Shown: piece after piece, positions 1 through 9,149 of the stretch
Layout of the letters: each line of letters begins with the position of its first letter
Numbering within the stretch: position 1 is the first letter of the stretch
NCBI GenBank assembly: GCA_003427395.1
Contig: BFEA01000105.1
Location: 2,886,023 to 2,906,616, forward strand
From: Chara braunii
Taxonomy: Eukaryota; Streptophyta; Charophyceae; Charales; Characeae
DNA length: 20,594 bases
Direction of reading: 5' to 3'
Made by a program: the position numbers and the translations under genes
The notes under the pieces: model-generated
What the model was told of the DNA's origin: nothing
What the model saw: the letters and a program-made list of their open reading frames with translations, nothing else
The model's database searches: none

Positions 1-28
1 GGGGGGGGGGGGGGGGGGGGGGGGGGGG
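1..28. repeat. 28-base poly-G run at the window edge
   Basis: Positions 1-28 are G only. This is a homopolymer tract at the very start of the window. It could be a real G-tract, able to form a quadruplex, or a sequencing/assembly edge effect. The sequence alone cannot decide. Confidence 0.95.
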
Positions 29-98
29 TTGGGAGCAGGGGTAGGAAGCGTTTCATCCCTACTACCGTCACCGGAAGCTCCTGGTAGCAGATTATTCA

Positions 99-461
99 AT
101 GGAAGCGAGGGAAACGGGTGCCACTGTGGGGGAAAGACGCGAGATAGTCGGGGTAGAGGGTTGTGAAGGTGCGGAAGAGGGTCGTCCGGAATCGATCATG
201 GTTTTTGCACGCGGGGATAGTCCCCGTGATCGTGCAATAGACCTCGATTATATTGTGCCCCCGCTACGCGGCACTAAAGAGAAGGACGTGGAAGCAAAAG
301 ACAGGGGTGGTGCACCGAGTAGAGGGGTGGGGGTGTACTGTGACAGCGAGGCGGGTACCGTAGAAGTGTCGGAAGGTGTCGGTGGGGAAGGGGTTGTGGG
401 GGAAGGAGATCAGGGCGGTGATCTGGTGAAGGGTGAGGTAATCAAGGGGACAACGGGATAA
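99..461 (+). CDS. Hypothetical acidic/glycine-rich protein fragment, unrecognised
   Basis: This is a 120-codon frame on the plus strand, running against the retroelement. The same frame stays open upstream through a basic stretch (HPYYRHRKLLVADYS) to about position 30, so the true start may lie outside the window. The middle, with RGDSPRDRAIDLDYIVPPL, reads like ordinary protein. The last third is Gly/Glu/Val-rich with repeated GGEG and VxEG units. I recognise no domain, signal peptide or membrane segment. The minus strand over the same bases is an S/T/P-rich frame with stops, so plus-strand coding is the better of the two readings. It may be an exon fragment or part of another repeat. Function is unknown. 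Confidence 0.25.
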   Translation: MEARETGATVGERREIVGVEGCEGAEEGRPESIMVFARGDSPRDRAIDLDYIVPPLRGTKEKDVEAKDRGGAPSRGVGVYCDSEAGTVEVSEGVGGEGVVGEGDQGGDLVKGEVIKGTTG

Positions 462-986
462 CAACCGAGGACGAAGCCCGTTGCCCCACATCGGTACTTG
501 TGCGACTGGGGGACGGGTGGAGGGGGAGGGGGATCGGCTTCGTCGTCTCCGTGCTGGTGCGCTCGAAGTCTCGGCAGCAGGGTCCCCATCGTCGATCCTG
601 GGTGGCTTGGAGTCCTTGGTCGGATCGTCTGGGATTGGTATATCCGCGCCGCTCACGTACTCCAGCGGCTGCTTCCCGGCCGCGATTTCTTCCCTCCGCC
701 TTGCTACCACCTCGGGATCTTCTTCTTGGACCTCTGTGGAGTCCGCCTCCTCACCCAGACTCTCCCACTCAGATCCTTCCTCTTCCTCCTCCTGATCTTC
801 TTCTTCATCTTCTTCTTCTTCTTCGCTCGGCTCCTCTTCGCTGTGCTCCCTATAACTCCCTTCCTCCAAGGTTTCTTCCTCCTCGTCCTCTTCTTCTTCC
901 TCCTCTACCGCTATCGCTTCGTCTTCAGACAGTGACAGAGACTGCCCGGGGCTGGAAGAAAAGGATGTCGATGATCCCCCGGGGAT
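264..986 (-). pseudogene. Acidic, Arg/Ser-rich C-terminal fragment downstream of integrase
   Basis: A minus-strand frame is open from 986 to 264, bounded upstream by a TGA at 989-987. Its first part is almost continuous Glu/Asp. A more ordinary stretch follows (ARRREEIAAGKQPLEYV and DIPIPDDPTKDSKPP) and then an Arg/Ser cluster (RRRRSRSPSPS). After about position 480 the composition changes and the frame may no longer be real. It follows the other post-integrase fragments on the same strand and could be the end of an extra retroelement ORF. An acidic block plus an RS-rich tail suggests a nucleic-acid- or chromatin-associated protein, but that is inference. The first third is purine triplet repeat, which opens frames by itself. 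Confidence 0.35.
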
Positions 987-1647
987 TCAGGTACTCCGAT
1001 CGCGACGGGTAGCTGCCACCTCCTCCTTTCTCCTCCAGACAGGCCGACCACTGCAGATACGGCGTCAAACTTCGCGGACGGACGTGCTGTACCGGGCTTT
1101 CGTCGCACTGCGATATGATGTCGAGGGGGAGGTCGTCGATGAGCTGCACAAAGGGGACCGAGAGCTCCCACACAATCAACTGCCGATGGCAGTGCCGATG
1201 GCAGGGTTCCACTGCTCTGAAAACGAACCCGAGAAGATTTCCTTCCACCTCCGTTCTCCAGGTCTGGATGATTAGCAGTTCCACGCTCTCTCTCGCGGCG
1301 CAATGCTCACTGTCCCGCGTCCATGTTAGCTCCACTTCCACCGGGCACAACGAAAACGCGAGGTACCGATCGCACCACACCTCCCAATGTCTCGGCTCGA
1401 TGAGAGGAACGGCGAGTGGCTGGATATAGAAAGAAAGACGAGGATGGAGAGCAGACTGCCAGAAGGTGGGGAAGAGAGAGGGGAGGGCAAAGGTCGAGAT
1501 CTGGGATCGGTTCATTGAGGGTGCAGAAAAGAGACGAGCTCCGGGAGCGCTACCGCCGGCTCGTGTCGGAACGCGCGGAGCCCGCCGACGTCGACGTTGT
1601 TGGTGACAACGAGGTTGTCGCCGTGCCGCGCAAGCCACCGGCTCCAC
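925..1647 (-). pseudogene. Unrecognised protein fragment, post-integrase region
   Basis: This minus-strand frame has a well-mixed, folded-looking composition from about residue 80 to 200, including HWEVWCDRYLAFSLCPVEVE, ELLIIQTWRTEVEGNLLG and PFVQLIDDLPLDIIS. Those segments show the alternating hydrophobic pattern of beta strands and helices. The N-terminal 60 residues and the last 40 look like out-of-frame filler. It lies between the 1512-2160 fragment and the acidic fragment but in a different frame from each, so frameshifts are likely if these were once one protein. I recognise no family. Its placement suggests an additional retroelement-encoded protein after pol, or a captured host sequence. 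Confidence 0.35.
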
Positions 1648-2160
1648 ACCAGCACTAATTGTTCACCCCACTCCCTTAGCGATGCTCGGATGGTCGTATG
1701 CCTTGCAGGATCCAGCGCGTTGATGTCCCCGCTGACGACGACGATGGTAGACACGTGGCTGGTTCCTGGCGCCGAAAGCCGTCGATAAGCCGATGCCTCG
1801 GCCAACACGAGTGTTTGGCTATGGGCCGCAAAACGAAACTCTGCCGCCGCATACACCCCAGTGGTGCTGAAGAACTACGCAAATCGGAGAAGATCCGCAC
1901 TGATTCGTGGATGATGGAGTTGGGTGATCGTCGAAATATCGCCACGTGGTGCCAGCATGTGCTCGCCAAGAACCTGCTCGGTGGAAAAACTCGTGGCGAT
2001 GGAGGCGGGGACGGAGTGTCTGCAGGGGAGCAAGTCAGAGAAGGAGAGGGCGATAAGCAGGCGTCGTCCTCTTTCATACTGGAGGAGGGTGCAGACAAAG
2101 GTGGAGATGGAGAGGAAGGGAGAGGCCGTAGATAGGACACGTGGCGAGTGATCGGGCGAG
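1512..2160 (-). pseudogene. Unrecognised domain in frame with integrase, one stop inside
   Basis: The integrase frame continues past its C-terminal domain to a stop at 1512, interrupted only by TAG at 1877-1875. Segments such as AAAEFRFAAHSQTLVLAEA, VSTIVVVSGDINALDP and REWGEQLVLVWSRWLARH look like a genuine alpha/beta protein. The short string of hydrophobic residues before SGDINAL resembles a beta strand and loop, but I see no motif that identifies an enzyme. A competing frame at 2140-1676 is Ser/Pro-rich and less convincing. If the reading is right, the element carried a domain fused to, or translated after, integrase. Homologous intact copies would settle it. Confidence 0.35.
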
Positions 2161-3238
2161 CTCCGCACCGTGTTCACTTCGTTCGGACTGAGCTCGACTA
2201 TGCGAAATCGCCCGAAGAATCGTGGCGCTAGCTTACCCTGGCGAGCACATTTCCTCACCTGCATGATGTCCCCTAACTTATACTGGGGCCATGGTCCCGC
2301 ATTCCCATTTCGGGCCTCGTAGCTACGGACCTGTTGGCCTTGGGCCAACTCAGTCATTCGCTAGCATTTTCGGGCTAATCGGGGAAGGGACCGCTCCATC
2401 AGCTTCAGGTGTTGCTTGGCCTTGTCACGAACCGTGGCCCTTGTGGGCCGTCGGTTCAATGAAGATTCGTCTGGGAGGCTCGGTATCGAAACGCAAGCCA
2501 CACTATTGGCCCGTAATTGAAAGGGGCTCAGGCCCGTCGATTCGTGGGGTGTCCCTCGATGGACCGCCAAGATGTGATCCACGATATCGGGCCAGGGTCT
2601 CCGATCGCGTGCGGCGATGTTTCGTCGCAGTGCAGTCTTAATCACCCTATTTGCGTTCTCTAGCAACCCGTTAGACTGTGACATGTGGGGTGCAGTATTC
2701 TGAATGGCGACGCCGTGTATGACCAGGTTCCTCAAAACTTCCCCTCTGAATTCCACCCCATTATCGGTCAGGATCTCCTCTGTGTCCTTATGCATTCCTA
2801 AAAAACGGTTGAGGTATCGCGCGATTTCAGTTGCCTGTCGCGTACGACACGGATATGCCTCGATCCACTTTGAGAAGTGGTCTACAAATACCAGTAGGAT
2901 TGAATACTCGCATCTATTAGGTCCAGGGGGCACCACAGTATCGGTAGTATTCATGCTAACCCTTTGAAAAGGTCGTTCAACTACCGTCTGCACTATCGAT
3001 CTCGGCGGCTGAATCGGCGCCTTATCAGCAGCGCAGACTTGACAATTTTGGACGATGAATTTAACATCGTCACGAATATTGGACCAATACCACTCATTTT
3101 TGTCGATTGTCGCCTCCGCAATTCGGATGGCAAAATGGGCTGCAGTTTCCTCATGCGCCGCCTTAACCAAGTCATACCTCATGAACGGGTGCGGCACTAC
3201 CATCCAAATCCCACTACCATCCGTCTTCCGTTTTTCTA
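2161..3238 (-). pseudogene. Ty3/gypsy integrase
   Basis: Integrase inserts the cDNA into host DNA. The N-terminal zinc finger is visible as H-x3-H in AAHEETAAH and C-x2-C in NCQVC. The DDE core shows Asp in NTTDTV, Asp in ILTDNGVEF and Glu in GLLENANRVIK, with about 35 residues between the last two, as expected. KWIEAYP is the typical core motif. After the core comes the C-terminal GPY-like domain (KLGDIMQVRK, LAPRFFGRFRIVEL). One stop, TAG at 2363-2361, separates core and C-terminal domain in the same frame, so this is the best-preserved part of pol. It joins RNase H through a frame-shifted linker near 3240-3500. The catalytic residues look intact but the protein cannot be made whole. Confidence 0.85.
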
Positions 3239-3318
3239 ACCGGCCCTCGTTCCAGCGATAGTCCTGAGCCCTTTCATTGGCCCTCCTTCGGTTCTCCTTA
3301 GTGAAGTCATGGAGGGGG

Positions 3319-4110
3319 TTACCTTCGGGTCTTTTCTAACCCTTCTAACGTGGCGTTAAGAAATCGAGCCTCGGTCGGGATCTTATCGACTCGACACAAG
3401 GGGCACAACCAAGGTTTGTTGCAAGTACCGAATGTAAGCGACATGGGCTCTTGCGACGCACTGCCGCCTGTCCGTACTTGGGTCCGTTTGTCGGTTCCGG
3501 TTCCTTCCACGGGGTGATTTCTTCGCCTTTAGGTACCTTAGCCGGTCGATGCAAACGTGTCAACCCGTCCGCGTTTTCGTGCCTCTCCGTCTTCCGATGG
3601 ACGATATCGAAGTCGTACTCCTGCAGGCCCACTGCCCAACGCCCAATCATGCCTGTGTAGTTAGTGAGCCTCTTCAGAGCCCACAACGGCTCGTGATCCG
3701 TCACTAGAAGAAACTTTTTTCCGTAGTGCTGGATTCCCCAGACCACCGCATAGCATTCGCCCTGCGGGGCCGAATCGTTCTTTCGTTCGTCTGGCACCAC
3801 TCGAGATGCGTACTCGATGTGTTCACGACCGTCGTTCCCCTTTTGCGCTAGGATAGAGGAAATTACCTCCGGATGCCAGTCCGTGATGAGAATGAACTGC
3901 TTTGTAGGGTCCGGTCGGATCAAAATGGGCGCCGTAGCCAGGGCGTCCTTGAGGATAGCGAAGGCCTGCTCGCACTCGGCGTCCCAACTGAGAGGCTGAT
4001 CCTTCCGCAGCAAGTTCGTTAGGGGCCTTGCTATCGCGGCAAAGCCCTTAATGAAATGACGATAGTATAACGCCAGTCCCAAAAGGCTCAAACCTGCGTC
4101 AGTGATGTGG
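3319..4110 (-). pseudogene. RNase H and tether domain of pol
   Basis: RNase H removes the RNA strand during reverse transcription. From about 4080 the frame gives LALYYRHFIKGFAAIARPL, the RT thumb/connection signature, then LSWDAECEQAFAILKDAL, which is typical of gypsy RNase H. The catalytic pattern is visible as Asp in LITDWHPEV, Glu in GECYAVVWG and Asp in LVTDHEPLWAL. The usual TDAS after the first Asp reads TDWH here, a departure that may be decay. It ends in the tether RHENADGLTRL. Upstream codons in the same frame (4463-4110) are out-of-frame RT sequence and should not be counted. A further frame change near 3400-3500 leads toward integrase, with WLCPLCRVDKIPTEARFL in the second frame. 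Confidence 0.8.
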
Positions 4111-4941
4111 GAACGGGGGCATCCTTCACCGCCGCGAACTTTCCTAAATATAGCCGCAGTCCTCCCCGCGTCACCACGTAGCCCAAGAACGAGATCTCCG
4201 ATAGGAAAAATTCGCTCTTCTCGAGCGCGATTTTGAATCCAGCGTCTCTCAGAGCTCCCAACATCCACTCGATATGATTTGCGTGCCCTTGATAGGTTTC
4301 CGAGTAGACTAAGATGTCGTCCATGTAAACGATGACGCAGAAGTTGATCATTCCTTGAGTCAGCCGCGTCTTGTTGACGAAGTTTTGAAACGTCACATTC
4401 ATAGCCCGCTGAAACGTGGCAGGCGCGTTGCAAATCCCCATAGAACACCGAACCCACTGCCATGTGCCCTCAAACAATACGAAGGTCATTTTCAGTCGAT
4501 CTTCCTCCTTAACCAGAATATGATGGAAGCCATGGCGAATATCAAATTTACTAAAACAATTAACACACCCAATTGCATCCAGCAAATTATCAATCCGGGA
4601 AAGGGGAAACACATTTTTATCGTGATATCATTCAGTTTCCGATAATCGATGCAAATGCGAATTGACCCATTCTTCTTCGACACTAATACTACCGGGAATG
4701 ACCAAGGCCCAATGGCGGGTTCGATCCAACCATTGGCTTCGAACTCCCGAATCCGCTGAAGCGTCGTTTTCCGCTCCACCAAGGAATATCTATAGAGTTT
4801 ACAGTGGATGGGAGGATGGTTTCCGGTTTGAATTTCGTGTTGGATGACTAGCGACAGTCCGATGTCTGTGTCTGTCACGCTAATCGCTCCCTGGTATTCC
4901 TTTAGGATGTCCGCGATGAGGTGGTGGATCTCGTCGGGTAC
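4088..4941 (-). pseudogene. Reverse transcriptase domain of pol, frameshifted
   Basis: RT copies the element RNA into cDNA. The fingers/palm signatures occur in order: IQTGNHPPIH near the N terminus, VLVSKKNGSIRICIDYRKLN, FSKFDIRHGFHHILV, GICNAPATFQRAMN and the catalytic YMDD in VIVYMDDILVYS. FLGYVVTRGGL follows. The first part (to about 4610) and the YMDD part (4612-4088) are in different frames, so a frameshift falls just before the FDIRHGFH motif. Another frame change near 4100 leads into RNase H. A TAG at 4944-4942 precedes the domain. Residues for catalysis are present, but no single frame encodes the enzyme. Confidence 0.88.
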
Positions 4942-5558
4942 CTAGTGGGGTACGTGCAACTCATACGATTGATTCCATATCCGTACATCGATTTGTTTCG
5001 TACTTGCCCGCTTAGTGGTTTCAGGCGGGGGCGCGAAAATAAACGAGTTGTTCGATCGCCAAGAGAATACCGTGGCCATCATTTGCGCGTCCTGCTCTCG
5101 AATGGCCATGTGTTCCTCCGGGGTTACTCCGTCGAGAATATCCTGCCATGGCACGGGTTTCGTTGCGATTTTTTGATCCCGAGTCCTTTAGATCCAGTTT
5201 CGAGGCGCTCAGGGGGTTCCAGAGAACTGGCTTCCGCTCCTAAGCATAACAGTCGTATCTCTTTTGTAGGTGGCAAAAGGGATCGGGGGAGGCTCGTAAT
5301 GTCACAGAAGTGCCTTTTGTTGTTGTAGCGCGCAAGGAGAGGAGAGATACCTTCATACAGGGTTCGAGGGGGTTCCAAAGAATCGACCCTCCGCGAGATC
5401 TGTACGAGAGGTTCTCCCATAATCACCACCTGCGTCCTCTGCAAGTTTCGACCAGTCAGGCTCAAGGGTTTCGTGCTGCCTCGTCGCGCAGGGTAATAGA
5501 TGCGTTGTTGCGCCAATTCCAGGACTACTGCATCACCCTCATCGCTACTGTCTGCATC
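4942..5558 (-). pseudogene. Linker between protease and RT
   Basis: Two frames cover the interval. At 5558-5124 the sequence includes RNLQRTQVVIMGEPL and LARYNNKRHFCDITSLP. At 5154-4942 it reads MPWQDILDGVTPEEHMAIRE and ends in YELHVPH before a stop. They are joined by a frameshift near 5150. The first is in the same frame as the second half of protease, separated only by TAG at 5561-5559. Polyproteins of this class usually have a poorly conserved spacer here, and no enzyme motif is visible. The assignment to pol rests on position and frame. Confidence 0.6.
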
Positions 5559-6210
5559 CTACGATGATTGTTCATTGTCCGCGGAGTTTTCCCAGGTGAT
5601 CACATGGAGAGTTCCCGTTATTACCTGAGAAACTTGCGAGGCTACATTAACGGTAGTACGAAGGGTTAGTCTCATAGGTATGGCGTAGGTTTTTCCTCCC
5701 GTATTCGAGAGGATAATCGACCGTCTTTCGAAGTCCAGGTTGGCTCGCAGGGCCATAAGGGCGGGTAAGCCCAAAAGAACATCATAAGTGCTTACATCTA
5801 ATACTACGACATCTCCCAAAGCATGCACCTTGCCCAATCGAATAACAACATTGGTCATCCGTCCCATTGTTTTGATATTTTCCTCATCTGCTGAGACGAG
5901 TTGATCCTTCTCCGTAAGCATCCTTCTTTCTTCCTGCTCTTTCGACTACCCGTAGTGAGATGGCTAAAACAGCTATTCCGGAATCGATAATGGCATTGTA
6001 TGGGACCCTCCATACTTCGATGTCACATTTTGCGGACTTCCACGGAATCGCTTTAATCTGTAGGAAGTGATCATCTTTCTGGATTAGTCCTAAACGTATC
6101 GGATCTGAGGTACCAGCAGCACGTTCGTCCGGTATTGGACTTTTTGCTTTCGTGTTTGTTGTGCGGGCAAGGGCGAACCGCTTCCGATTTGCCTTACAGT
6201 GTTGTAACAT
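5559..6210 (-). pseudogene. Retroviral-type aspartic protease, split by a frameshift
   Basis: The protease matures the gag-pol polyprotein. The active-site triad DSG is visible in YNAIIDSGIAVLAISLRVV (6210-5884 frame), preceded by CDIEVWRVP as the first beta strand. The second half, with VVVLDVSTYDVLLGLPALM, is in another frame (5921-5559). LLGLPAL is the conserved flap-following motif of this family. The frameshift lies close to 5900-5930. With one DSG per subunit it would act as a dimer, as is usual for retroelement proteases. The upstream stretch between 6404 and 6210 gives no convincing frame and may be a gag-pol spacer. Confidence 0.8.
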
Positions 6211-6403
6211 GCGTTCGTCGGCCTGTTCTGATATCGATAGTAGATGACCGATCGGAAGAGGAATCCGATGATCTAGTGCCCGAACGATGTTCAGACATCG
6301 ATTTCATCGGTGACGAAAGTGGGTCCTCCTGACTCCATCTCTCCTGGAGAAGGTCTCCACTCTGCCACTTCCTTTTGTTCGGGTGCGGGCCTGATCGTTC
6401 CCA

Positions 6404-7715
6404 TCATGCCCAAAATCCTGGGTAGCCAAGTGTTAGGTACTGATCCAACGGAATGAGCTCAACGGCTTCTTCCGTCATAGCTAACGTGCTCTCTCCCCCT
6501 TCCATTTCTTCCATTAACGCTCCTACTCGTCCCGGTCCGTTAGCGATCGGTGTTGCTGCTACCGGTGCAACTCCGATCCGTGGTTGTGGGGGTCGATGAG
6601 GGCAGTCTCGGGCTACATGCCCAGGTTGGTGACACATGTAACAGACGTTCAAATTACCAGCGGCTCCTCCGAGAGCGGGTGCTGGAGTCAGCCCGTGTTG
6701 AATCGGGGCAGCACATACTGCTATCGGTCGCATCAACCTCATCATCGCCTCTATTCGAGCATTGTGTTCCTGCTGTTCCTTTTTGCTTTCCTAGATCAGA
6801 TTGACCAGTGTTTTGGTCAATTCTAATAAGGCGGTTGAATCATTCGATCGTGCAGGGTTTTCTGCCGGTGGTGGGGGCGCGGTCATCACAGGGATAGGCA
6901 TGCTCGGGATCATACTCGGGGCTGGTCGTTTGGGGGTGATTTGTTCCAGATAGGTGACCGGGCCTGACACGAACCCCATGTTTTCAAACTTATTTTGTAA
7001 TGCAGCCAGCTCAGCTTTGACTCTCGCTAGTTCAGACGAGTCTCCTTCCTTCGGATAATCCTCTCCCTCTAGGAAACTCGCTACGAACTTTCGTTCCATC
7101 TCTTATGCGGCAGCCATAATCTGTTGCAGCGTGTGATTGATGGGGGAGAACTGCTTTCGCAGTCTCGCTCTCATCGCTCTGCTGCGAAGTCCATCGATAA
7201 AAAAATCTTTACCTACATGTTCGCCTCATTCGGTTTTTACAAACATTCGGTAGAATCGGTTTCGGTACTCGGCGACAGACTCGAGGGGTTTTTGGACTCG
7301 ATCCTTAATCATAAAGAGGGCCTGTTCCAGACGGACATAATCAAATCGGTTCAAAAAGTCTCGCTCGAATGTCGGGAGATCAACCCATATATAGGTGTTA
7401 AACCAATGATCGGAATCTCCTCCCAATCTGGCGGGAATGTTCATCTGGGCCTCATTGTCATCATACTGCTAAGCTCGGATCGTGGCCAGCCATGCTCCAG
7501 CAAGGTGGTGAGCAAGATCAAACAGATAGAGGTCGGGAGTGGCCATAGGTGCCCGTTCTCGGGGTACGGGTTGATTGGGATTTCGTTGTTGATTGGGGTT
7601 CTGTTGTGGGTTCGGGTTCTGTTGATTGGCGTTCATGTTGGCTGCCCGTCGAGCCGCAGACCGACTTCTTATTACGACGGGGTCGCGTCGATGCGCGTTC
7701 CAGGATCGAGGTCAT
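6404..7715 (-). pseudogene. gag capsid/nucleocapsid, four in-frame stops
   Basis: Gag packages the RNA. One frame runs from the Met codon at 7636 to 6404 and is broken only by stops at 7471-7469 (TAG), 7228-7226 (TGA), 7105-7103 (TAA) and 6793-6791 (TAG). It begins with an Asn/Gln/Pro-rich repeat, then the retrotransposon-gag core (WFNTYIWVDLPTFERDFLNR, ESVAEYRNRFYRM). A predicted coiled coil (ELARVKAELAALQNKFENM), a proline-rich linker and a CCHC zinc knuckle (CYMCHQPGHVARDC) follow. An earlier start at 7715 (MTSILERASTRP) lies in another frame and may be the original N terminus, separated by an indel near 7675. Gag begins about 48 bases after the LTR end. Confidence 0.82.
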
Positions 7716-7738
7716 CCCCTGTTAGCCAGATCGCTTTG

Positions 7739-7751
7739 ATCTCAGTTACCG
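7739..7751 (-). other. Candidate primer-binding site, weak
   Basis: Thirteen bases inside the LTR end the minus strand reads CGGTAACTGAGATC, from 7751. Eight of the ten bases from GGTAACTGAG agree with GGTATCAGAG in the common initiator-Met primer site TGGTATCAGAGC. The offset from the LTR and the mismatches make this tentative. It may be a decayed site or chance. Confidence 0.3.
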
Positions 7752-8061
7752 TCCTACGAATCCTGTGACCCAGCCACGTGTCGGCTCCGACACCAACCTC
7801 ACGCCCGGCTCGACTTCCTGATCAGAGTGGGATGTGGGCCTGGAAGTGCGAAAAGGGGTGTGCCAAGGATTTTTGGTGGAAGTGGGGGTGGAGTCCCAGG
7901 TCAGAACTGAGATCTCCTGTGGCAAGGTTCCAAGGACATAGGTGTAATGAGGCTAAGGGACGGGTTACTTTTGGTCTGATGGTTGTCGATGTCGTGCAGC
8001 ATAAGGCCGATGGCATGCGCAGTGCATCCTGGAGCCGGCCGATCCGCGAGGGTCGCGATTT

Positions 8062-8454
8062 CTATGGGTCGGACGTCCGGGTGTGGACACGTGACGATTG
8101 ACATCGCGTGTTATGGTTAGGCTCCGTACTTCCAAAGGATCGGCGGTTGTTGCACCGTCTGCAAGTTCTGCACGGTGTGTGGGGCCAATACAGGGCTATG
8201 GAATTCCACGGTACCACCGTGAGTTGGTGGTATGGGAGGAGGAGATGGAAGGGAGGGAAATTCGTAGCAATGATGACGAAGCCAGGGGATATTATAAAAT
8301 ATTGCGTGTTATAAGTAGTCGGGTAGTCGGGGCCCCTCGGGTCGCTGGTTATGGCGCTGTGAAAGTCCCGGTATTTTCGGTACTCTGGGTCACGCAGCCA
8401 CTCCCTGTCCGCGATGTACGACATCTTGTCATTCCAAGGGATCGCTAGCTGCAA
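8062..8454 (-). CDS. LTR-embedded reading frame, copy 1
   Basis: This frame lies wholly inside the LTR, downstream of its TATA box. It has no ATG at its 5' limit (the first codon is TTG); the first Met is in NDKMSY. The core, 8349-8257, encodes TSDPRGPDYPTTYNTQYFI followed by ISPGFVIIATNFPPF. The same peptide is encoded by the solo LTR, and the two copies differ mainly at third codon positions (see findings). After LTVVPWNSIALYW the sequence becomes Cys/Arg-rich and less convincing. I know no family with this motif. It could be an LTR-encoded accessory protein or a leader ORF translated before gag. It is short and may already be decayed at both ends. Confidence 0.4.
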   Translation of the reverse strand: MQLAIPWNDKMSYIADREWLRDPEYRKYRDFHSAITSDPRGPDYPTTYNTQYFIISPGFVIIATNFPPFHLLLPYHQLTVVPWNSIALYWPHTPCRTCRRCNNRRSFGSTEPNHNTRCQSSRVHTRTSDP

Positions 8455-9069
8455 CGTAATGGAAACCCTCTGCCCGCATCTGGTCGTGCTTCAACTGTCA
8501 AGGGAATTTCCGGGTATGATGACGGAAATTCCTACCGGCTCAAGCTCTCGCAAAAGGGAACATTCTGCACTTATCCCAATACTGGAGGTGCCAAGTTCAT
8601 CAGTGATCGCGAATCGCCCGCGTGTGGACACTTGTAGGCCGCGCTGATCAGATCGCGCTTACACGTGCGCACACGTGGTGTTCGATCGTACACGGGCCTG
8701 TTGGCTGATTCTCGTGCAAAGGTGAAGTTTCAGTCATGCGTGCAAAATTGCCACGTGGCATAGATAATCACCCAATCATCTAATCATTCAGTGATCCCGC
8801 AAACAATCATTTCCGATCATGCAAAATGACATCGCACACATCAGACACCGCAACCGCATCAAGCTCTTATTGTGACGACAGCAGATCAGGTGACAAGCAA
8901 CGATGATGATTAGGCAAAAACGACAAGCATATCATTCCATCAGAACTCGTTCATCCAATATACACAAAAGAGGGAGGATCTAGACTGAGTAGGACACCAT
9001 ACTAGGGCCAACGCCGAGACAAAGATGCCGAAGGAAAATAAGGGCGAATTGCCCGAGCCGAAATCAAAA

Positions 9070-9077
9070 CTTATATA
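9070..9077 (-). promoter_or_regulatory. TATA box of the 5' LTR
   Basis: The minus strand reads TATATAAG, in the same aligned position as the solo LTR's TATA box. It probably sets the transcription start of the element about 25-30 bases downstream, near 9040, which makes U3 roughly 1.15 kb. Confidence 0.55.
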
Positions 9078-9130
9078 CAAAGCAAAGGAAAAGACAAAGA
9101 AAATTACAACTCCACGTCCATCAACCTCAA

Positions 9131-9149
9131 CTCTCTCTCTCTCTCTCTC
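9131..9149. repeat. (CT)9 microsatellite within LTR
   Basis: Uninterrupted CT dinucleotides lie just upstream of the TATA box on the LTR strand (GA on the minus strand). The other two LTR copies lack this clean expansion: the solo LTR has an interrupted GA-rich stretch and the third copy is cut before it. The expansion therefore looks specific to this copy. Confidence 0.85.

Noticed and set aside
481-1012. Ser- and Pro/Leu-rich plus-strand frames
   Set aside because: They are antisense to the acidic minus-strand sequence; the minus reading has more natural composition beyond the Glu repeat.
3345-4463. A single 372-residue protein
   Set aside because: Only the part after about 4100 is RNase H. 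The first 120 codons are the RT region read in the wrong frame.
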